From contig NZ_CP087135.1 of the NCBI RefSeq assembly GCF_020911945.1, positions 930,001 through 994,000 of the forward strand: DNA of 64,000 bases. The letters are read 5' to 3'. The notes beneath the pieces are model-generated. The model was not told the origin of the DNA. It searched no databases and worked only from the letters and a program-made list of their open reading frames with translations. Each line of letters begins with the position of its first letter. The stretch's first letter is position 1. A program made the translations under genes and the position numbers. Below are positions 59,527 to 64,000 of this stretch, piece after piece. This DNA is from Flavobacterium galactosidilyticum (GTDB lineage: Bacteria > Bacteroidota > Bacteroidia > Flavobacteriales > Flavobacteriaceae).

Positions 59527-59930
59527 AATAACGCGTGCTAAATGCTAAGATTTCTTTTCGCGCACAGTATGAAACATGAAATTTGCGTTGATCGGAACTT
59601 ATTGAAAGTCAGGAGACACTATCGAATTATTGTAAAATTAATTGAGGAGTATTTAGAGGATTTAGTCTCCTCTTTTTTTTTAAAGTAGTTTTTCAGCTGG
59701 TTTTAATGTTTTTTTTGACAATTATAGCAAATTTTCAACCCGTACACAAACACTGCATCAATAAAGGAAAACTGCAATTTCAAAATTTAAAAAAAGGATC
59801 GTTAAATCCATCGGAATTAATCAATAGAAAGTGCACTAATTGTATATCCGGGAACATAATGGTCTGATTTTTGGTACAAACAGTAATAGTGTATAAACTA
59901 GATAAATTTAAACAATAATTAAACAAAAAA
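59527..59930 (+). other. Gene-free region with a terminator
   Basis: About 400 bp without a gene. It contains the terminator of the 2H gene at 59644-59680 and then the leader of the lysozyme-inhibitor-like gene. Nothing else is supported. Confidence 0.4.
59644..59680 (+). terminator. Terminator downstream of the 2H phosphoesterase gene
   Basis: GAGGAG and CTCCTC pair around a 17-nt loop and are followed by a long T run. Confidence 0.6.
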
Positions 59931-60509
59931 ATGACAAAGAAATTTTTGACAATCGCAATGCTAACAGCCTTATTTTTGAATTCTTGTAAAGAAGCACCAA
60001 AGCAAGAAAACACAGAAACGCCAACTACTGAATCAGTTGAAAAAGCTGCTGATGACATTGTGGTTCTTTCGTCAACTGATAAAGACGGGAAGAAATTAGA
60101 AATGTCCTTTAACAATACCAAAGGAACTGCAACGCTCCATTTTATTGGAGAAACGATTGAATTGCTAGATCAAAAACCGGCATCAGGAATTTGGTATAAA
60201 AACGATAATTTCGAATTGACAGGAAAGGGAAACGACATAGATTTGAAAAAAGACGGAAAAGTAGTTTTTACACATAAAGACGATATTGTAAAAACAGTGC
60301 TAAAAAATAAGGAAGGACAAACGCTGGATATGACTTACAATAACACAACAAATAGTGTAAAAGTGTATTTAGATGGCGGTGAAGAGCTTGAGTTAGCCGG
60401 TCAAAAGCCAGCTTCTGGAATTTGGTACAAAAACGACCATTATGAATTACGAGGAAAAGGAGAAAACCTTGAATTAACCAAAGACGGGAAAACGGTATTT
60501 AAGAATTAA
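59931..60509 (+). CDS. Lipoprotein with two tandem MliC-like domains
   Basis: A 192-residue lipoprotein (lipobox LNSC, acylated C19) with an acidic/threonine-rich linker. Two similar domains follow, at about residues 45-115 and 118-192. Each has a KKLEMSFNNT or QTLDMTYNNT strand, a short loop, and the block KPASGIWYKND followed by GKGN/GKGE. This layout matches the MliC/PliC lysozyme-inhibitor fold, in which SGxxY/K loops enter the lysozyme active site. The canonical disulfide cysteines are absent. A role in protecting the wall against C-type lysozyme is possible. Confidence 0.7.
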   Translation: MTKKFLTIAMLTALFLNSCKEAPKQENTETPTTESVEKAADDIVVLSSTDKDGKKLEMSFNNTKGTATLHFIGETIELLDQKPASGIWYKNDNFELTGKGNDIDLKKDGKVVFTHKDDIVKTVLKNKEGQTLDMTYNNTTNSVKVYLDGGEELELAGQKPASGIWYKNDHYELRGKGENLELTKDGKTVFKN

Positions 60510-60566
60510 AACTTTAATGATTATAAAATAATAGGACTGTCCGCATTATGAGCTAATTATTTTTTT

Positions 60567-60653
60567 GCCACGAATTCACAAATTTTTTTAATTAAAATTT
60601 CTAAAGCTTTTGTTTTGGGAGGTTTTAACTAGCTCGATTAGTGAATTCGTGGC
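60567..60653. repeat. GCCACGAATTCAC inverted repeat
   Basis: GCCACGAATTCAC (60567-60579) and GTGAATTCGTGGC (60641-60653) are perfect inverted repeats 61 nt apart; pairing extends inward with one mismatch (AAT/ATT). A degenerate relative is at 48598-48678. Confidence 0.7.
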
Positions 60654-60767
60654 TATTTTTTAGTATTGGTACAAGTAAAGCGTAATCACGTAAAATAGTT
60701 ACTAGTATTTTCTCCGAAATTGTAGTCCTGACAAAAATTATCTTATTTTGCGGGCAAATTGAAAAAT

Positions 60768-62072
60768 ATGATAAACCCACCTTTTATTACAGACGACACT
60801 ATAGTTTTTGGATTATTAATGCTGTTGTTAGCTTTTGTTTTTTACACTTCAGCGATAAAGGATGGTTTTTGGAAAAAGTTCTATATCGTTTTTCCATCGT
60901 TGTTGATGTGTTATTTACTTCCTTCTATTTTTAGTTCGTTAAATATTATTTCACCAGAATGGAGCGAAGTGGCTGAAAACGGCGAAACTATTAATAAAAA
61001 ATCATCTATTTATTTTATAGCCAGTAGGTATTTGCTCCCAGCAGCTTTGGTTTTAATGACGCTTAGTATCGATTTGAAAGCAATGTTCAAATTAGGTCCT
61101 AAAGCATTGATAATGTTTTTTACCGGAACAGTCGGTGTTATTATTGGGGCGCCAATAGCTGTTTTGATCATGTCAATTTTTTCTCCGGAAACAGTTGGTG
61201 GAGCTGGTTTTGATGCCGTTTGGCGTGGTCTTTCAACCATTGCGGGAAGTTGGATTGGTGGAGGTGCTAATCAAGCTGCTATGCTTGAAGTATTCAAATT
61301 CAATCAGGAAAAATACGGAGCCATGGTTTTAGTTGATATTGTAGTTGCTAATATTTGGATGGCTTTTCTATTATTTGGTATCGGAAAAAAAGAAAAAATA
61401 GACAAATGGTTAAAAGCTGATAATCGTTCTATTGAAGAACTAAAAGAGAAGGTTACAGCTTATGCTGATAATGTAACTAGAAACCCAAGTTTAACGGATT
61501 TGATGGTTATTTTAGGAGTTGCTTTTACAGCAGTGGGCCTTTCCCATTGGGGAAGTAATTCTATCTCCGACTTTTTAAAGGCTAATTTCGAGATTGTCAA
61601 TGATCCCACTAGTTTTGCATCTACTTTTGGAGATCGATTCTTTTGGATGGTTACGATTGCAACCGTGTTAGGAATTCTATTCTCTTTCACTAAATTAAAG
61701 CAGTATGAAGGCGCAGGAGCTAGCAAGATAGGAAGTGTATTTATCTATATTTTGGTGGCTTCAATAGGAATGAAAATGGATTTAGGCTCGGTGATGAGTA
61801 ATCCTGGATTATTAGTGGTAGGGTTAATTTGGATGGCAATACACGTACTACTTCTTGTTATTGTTGCAAAAATAATTAAAGCACCATTTTTCTTCTTAGC
61901 TGTTGGAAGTAAAGCAAATATTGGCGGAGCAGCTTCGGCACCAATTGTCGCTTCTGCTTTTCATCCTTCACTAGCTAGCGTAGGTGTTCTTTTGGCTGTT
62001 TTTGGCTATGTTATAGGAACTTATGGAGCTTTGATAGCTGCTTTTTTAATGGAAATTGCTGCTCCAAAATAG
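60768..62072 (+). CDS. DUF819-family membrane transporter-like protein
   Basis: A 434-residue inner-membrane protein with about 10-12 spans, belonging to the DUF819 (YjcL) family, which is fold-related to bacterial permeases. I start it at ATG 60768 (MINPPFITDDTIVFGLLML); an upstream TTG adds three residues. Conserved blocks include STIAGSWIGGGANQAAMLEV and the late GSKANIGGAASAPIVASAFH, symmetric glycine-rich motifs of the two inverted halves. Substrate unknown. It is followed by a bidirectional terminator. Confidence 0.88.
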   Translation: MINPPFITDDTIVFGLLMLLLAFVFYTSAIKDGFWKKFYIVFPSLLMCYLLPSIFSSLNIISPEWSEVAENGETINKKSSIYFIASRYLLPAALVLMTLSIDLKAMFKLGPKALIMFFTGTVGVIIGAPIAVLIMSIFSPETVGGAGFDAVWRGLSTIAGSWIGGGANQAAMLEVFKFNQEKYGAMVLVDIVVANIWMAFLLFGIGKKEKIDKWLKADNRSIEELKEKVTAYADNVTRNPSLTDLMVILGVAFTAVGLSHWGSNSISDFLKANFEIVNDPTSFASTFGDRFFWMVTIATVLGILFSFTKLKQYEGAGASKIGSVFIYILVASIGMKMDLGSVMSNPGLLVVGLIWMAIHVLLLVIVAKIIKAPFFFLAVGSKANIGGAASAPIVASAFHPSLASVGVLLAVFGYVIGTYGALIAAFLMEIAAPK

Positions 62073-62142
62073 GTGATTCAATTCAATTCAAATTATGGAA
62101 AACTTAACTTTTAAATAGTAATGTTTGACTATAGCTTAAATC

Positions 62143-62182
62143 AAAAATCCCTTTTGAAATCATTATTCAAAAGGGATTTTTT
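62143..62182. terminator. Bidirectional terminator between DUF819 and DUF3078 genes
   Basis: AAAAATCCCTTTTGAA pairs perfectly with TTCAAAAGGGATTTTT; T runs are present in both directions and the genes converge on it. Confidence 0.85.
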
Positions 62183-62201
62183 GCATGAATATTGTTTTAA
62201 G

Positions 62202-63050
62202 CTAAAAACCGTAATTAACTCCTAAGCCAAAAACTTCTCTTGTTTGAAATGCTTTTATTGAGTTATCGTCATAAATAGTTTGGAAGGCTAAATTCGCAGA
62301 TAAGTATTTGTTTATTTTCATGATTACATTCATTTGGTAATCAATATCAACGTTTTGCGGATTGTCTAAATAATCTGAATATAAATTCAATCTGTTTTCA
62401 ACAGAAACATTTGTCATTATGTTGAGTTTATAATATCCTGTAATACTGGCACCAAATTCAAAACGAGAAGAATCGCCTTGAAGTACACCAAAAGAAGGTT
62501 CGAATTCAGTAAAATGAGGGTGAACCACAATTAATTTTGCGGCAGCAGGTGAAAAATTTACACTTAAGTTGTCATTTTTCTTCCATAAAAAACCAGGCCC
62601 AAATTGGAAATAAGCAGGAGAGAAGAAATGGGAAATTTTTAAGTCATTCTTGTCTGAACCAGTATCCATTTGAGTTTTGAAATTAAAATACATGGAATAG
62701 TACCATTGCCCATTTAATTTTTTCCCCCAAAGTGAATTTAGCTCTATTCTATCGTCAGTTTTTGCAGTTTTTGCATCGCCTTTTATTTTACTTAAACCGT
62801 ACGCAAGGATAAATTTGTTGTCCCAAACCACATCACCGTTTTTATAGTTGAAGTCGTAGTTTACGCCTAGATTCCCTGCAATATTTGAAGTTCCACCGCC
62901 TAACCATTGCTTATTATAAGACGATTGGTTAAAAAGTAATGAGATATTTCCTTTTTTAGTCCACAATTTTGTGGTGTCTACTGCCGTTTCTTGCGCGCTA
63001 AGAGCAACAATGCTAAAAAGAAAGAGTAAAGTAATGGCTGTTTTTCTCAT
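62202..63050 (-). CDS. DUF3078 outer-membrane beta-barrel protein
   Basis: A 282-residue protein from ATG 63050 (MRKTAITLLFLFSIVALSAQ), with a clear signal peptide; the upstream ATG would add nine residues before it. The mature part is a beta-barrel with conserved starting motif WTKKGNISLLFNQSSYNKQW and GGGTSNIAGNLGVNYDFNY, then an aromatic C-terminus (GLGVNYGF). DUF3078 proteins are common in Bacteroidetes; their function is not established. It is close to DUF2480 and the SUF-related gene, all running leftward. Confidence 0.85.
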   Translation of the reverse strand: MRKTAITLLFLFSIVALSAQETAVDTTKLWTKKGNISLLFNQSSYNKQWLGGGTSNIAGNLGVNYDFNYKNGDVVWDNKFILAYGLSKIKGDAKTAKTDDRIELNSLWGKKLNGQWYYSMYFNFKTQMDTGSDKNDLKISHFFSPAYFQFGPGFLWKKNDNLSVNFSPAAAKLIVVHPHFTEFEPSFGVLQGDSSRFEFGASITGYYKLNIMTNVSVENRLNLYSDYLDNPQNVDIDYQMNVIMKINKYLSANLAFQTIYDDNSIKAFQTREVFGLGVNYGF

Positions 63051-63140
63051 AAAAAAGTATTTTAAAAGTTTTGTCAAAAATAATTAATTTTAACTTTTCA
63101 ATTCAAGATAAATCGGTCAGATCCTACTATTATATTAAAA

Positions 63141-63653
63141 TTAAGCTTTCGAACTCGCTTTGTACAATGGAACAGCTGAACATGCTTCTCCATACATAAT
63201 GCTTCTAGCAAAAGGATGCAAGTATTGTGCGGCTAATACGTATGCTCGCATTGGAACTGGCTTTCTAGAACATCCTTTTATAATTATAGGCTTGTTTGAA
63301 TAAACTGAATAATCTATTTTAGAAAGTAACTCTTCATATAGCGAAGATTCTAAATCTTCAATGCTTCCGTCGATTATTTTTTTAGCAAATGGTGCTAATT
63401 GAATTGCCACAAGTATAGAAGCCCAAGCAGGTACGATTGCATTTGTACTGCAATTAATCGCGACATATTGATCTTGATATTGTGACCAATTATGATTTTT
63501 AAGCTGCTCTCTAAAGTCTTTTTCTTTTAATAAAAAGCCTTCTAATAACCACTGTGAAATATCTATTTGGGCTCGAATCCCTTCTGGATAATAGTCTTCA
63601 AGATCAAAAACTTCCAAAACACTGTTAGCTACTTTATTTACAATTTCTTCCAT
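63141..63653 (-). CDS. DUF2480 protein
   Basis: A 170-residue cytoplasmic protein of the DUF2480 family, starting MEEIVNKVANSVLEVFDLED. Characteristic parts are GIRAQIDISQWLLEGFLLKE, YVAINCSTNAIVPAWASILV and KGCSRKPVPMRAYVLAAQYL, with two conserved cysteines (in AINCST and KGCSRK). It lies next to a SUF-associated DUF59 gene in the same direction, which is a common Bacteroidetes arrangement and hints at a link with Fe-S cluster work. No biochemical role is known. Confidence 0.85.
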   Translation of the reverse strand: MEEIVNKVANSVLEVFDLEDYYPEGIRAQIDISQWLLEGFLLKEKDFREQLKNHNWSQYQDQYVAINCSTNAIVPAWASILVAIQLAPFAKKIIDGSIEDLESSLYEELLSKIDYSVYSNKPIIIKGCSRKPVPMRAYVLAAQYLHPFARSIMYGEACSAVPLYKASSKA

Positions 63654-63667
63654 TTTGAAAAGTTTAA

Positions 63668-63711
63668 AAGGTTTAAAGTTTAAAGTTGCTGAAACTTAAA
63701 CTTTAAACCTT
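63668..63711. repeat. 16-bp inverted repeat AAGGTTTAAAGTTTAA
   Basis: AAGGTTTAAAGTTTAA (63668-63683) and TTAAACTTTAAACCTT (63696-63711) are perfect inverted repeats separated by 12 nt. It lies between the DUF59 and DUF2480 genes. The TTTAAAGT unit is also repeated directly. Confidence 0.65.
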
Positions 63712-63720
63712 GAACAAATT

Positions 63721-64000
63721 TTACAACATTCCCAATTCTAGTTTGGCTTCTTCACTCATTAAATCTTTACTCCATGGTGGATCAAATGTAATTTCTACTT
63801 CCGCATCTTTTACGTTTTCAATTGATCTTACTTTTTCTTCCACTTCTCTAGGCAAACTTTCTGCTACAGGACAGTTAGGAGAAGTAAGTGTCATTAGTAT
63901 TTTTACTTCGTAATCAGTATTTACCATTACGTCATATATCAATCCTAATTCATAAATGTCAACAGGAATTTCAGGATCGTAAATTGTTTTTAACATTTTC
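63721..64000 (-). CDS. SUF-system DUF59 (MIP18-like) protein, 5' end outside window
   Basis: The visible C-terminal 92 residues belong to the DUF59 family: LKTIYDPEIPVDIYELGLIY near the current left edge, MTLTSPNCPVAESLPREVEE with the conserved cysteine, and ITFDPPWSKDLMSEEAKLE near the end. The methionine at 63996 is internal; at least one codon (AAA) precedes it and the start lies beyond base 64000. Relatives help assemble or deliver Fe-S clusters with the SUF machinery. Confidence 0.85.
   Translation of the reverse strand, partial: KMLKTIYDPEIPVDIYELGLIYDVMVNTDYEVKILMTLTSPNCPVAESLPREVEEKVRSIENVKDAEVEITFDPPWSKDLMSEEAKLELGML

Noticed and set aside
63565..63590. tRNA T-loop-like string GGCTCGAATCC
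   Set aside because: It lies inside the DUF2480 coding sequence and no acceptor stem or anticodon arm can be built around it.
1..64000. CRISPR arrays, insertion sequences, prophage, rRNA or tRNA genes
   Set aside because: I looked for regular direct repeats, transposase motifs, phage structural genes and tRNA-like folds and found none that hold up.

Overview
This window is chromosomal DNA of a Bacteroidetes bacterium, most likely Flavobacterium or a close relative. It is AT-rich. It carries a gliding-motility lipoprotein (GldH), SusC/SusD outer-membrane pairs, a type IX-secreted protein with a C-terminal sorting domain, many DUF families typical of Flavobacteriia (DUF5777, DUF5689, DUF3078, DUF2480), and several -7 boxes of the Bacteroidetes type TAnnTTTG. 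I see no tRNA, rRNA, CRISPR array, transposase or prophage. Both ends cut genes: the 3' end of an acyl-ACP desaturase at the left and a SUF-associated DUF59 protein at the right.

Layout. 1-4.4 kb: HD phosphohydrolase, an unknown protein, a crotonase, an NtrY-like histidine kinase and a decayed four-helix-bundle gene with three in-frame stops. 4.4-21.3 kb is dominated by haem synthesis. hemJ-like, a MATE transporter and hemH run leftward. hemA, hemC, trkH, trkA, hemD, hemE, an unknown gene, hemF and hemB run rightward. Together these cover glutamyl-tRNA to haem except hemL. Between the two halves (7.4-12 kb) lies an AraC-type regulator with a divergent set of exported proteins: a lipoprotein cytochrome c, YceI, an OB-fold protein, a DUF5777 barrel, an HMA-like anchored protein and a globin-like lipoprotein.

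21.4-25.5 kb: a second small cytochrome c, a membrane protein/XRE regulator pair behind a perfect 22-bp inverted repeat, an O6-alkylguanine methyltransferase, a DEDD exonuclease and a fused SpmA/SpmB-type membrane protein. 26.2-38.4 kb: a nutrient-uptake and secretion locus (SusC, SusD, DUF1735/discoidin lipoprotein, a 1348-residue Asp-box/PKD/LamG T9SS protein, and a secreted propeller-like protein). 39.6-48.4 kb runs leftward: 3-oxoacid CoA-transferase, PBP1A, GldH, RicT, and a striking cluster of ferredoxin, TrhP (U32) and TrhO. TrhO here carries the same C-terminal domain as TrhP. 48.8-64 kb: Gfo/Idh/MocA oxidoreductase, MFS transporter, TonB receptor/DUF5689/FKBP set, HflX, a solitary 2H phosphoesterase, a tandem MliC-like lipoprotein, a DUF819 transporter, DUF3078, DUF2480 and a DUF59 protein.

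The intergenic DNA is rich in structured repeats: a GATTAACGATT palindrome (two copies), a CCGCTATTCGCTATATC...GGGGCTAGG element with a variable central hairpin (three copies), a GCCACGAAT inverted repeat (two copies), and strong single hairpins. The observations most worth following are the TrhO/TrhP/ferredoxin cluster, the exported redox/globin set embedded in the haem genes, the palindrome-covered promoter at 21.9 kb, the pseudogene, and the repeat families.
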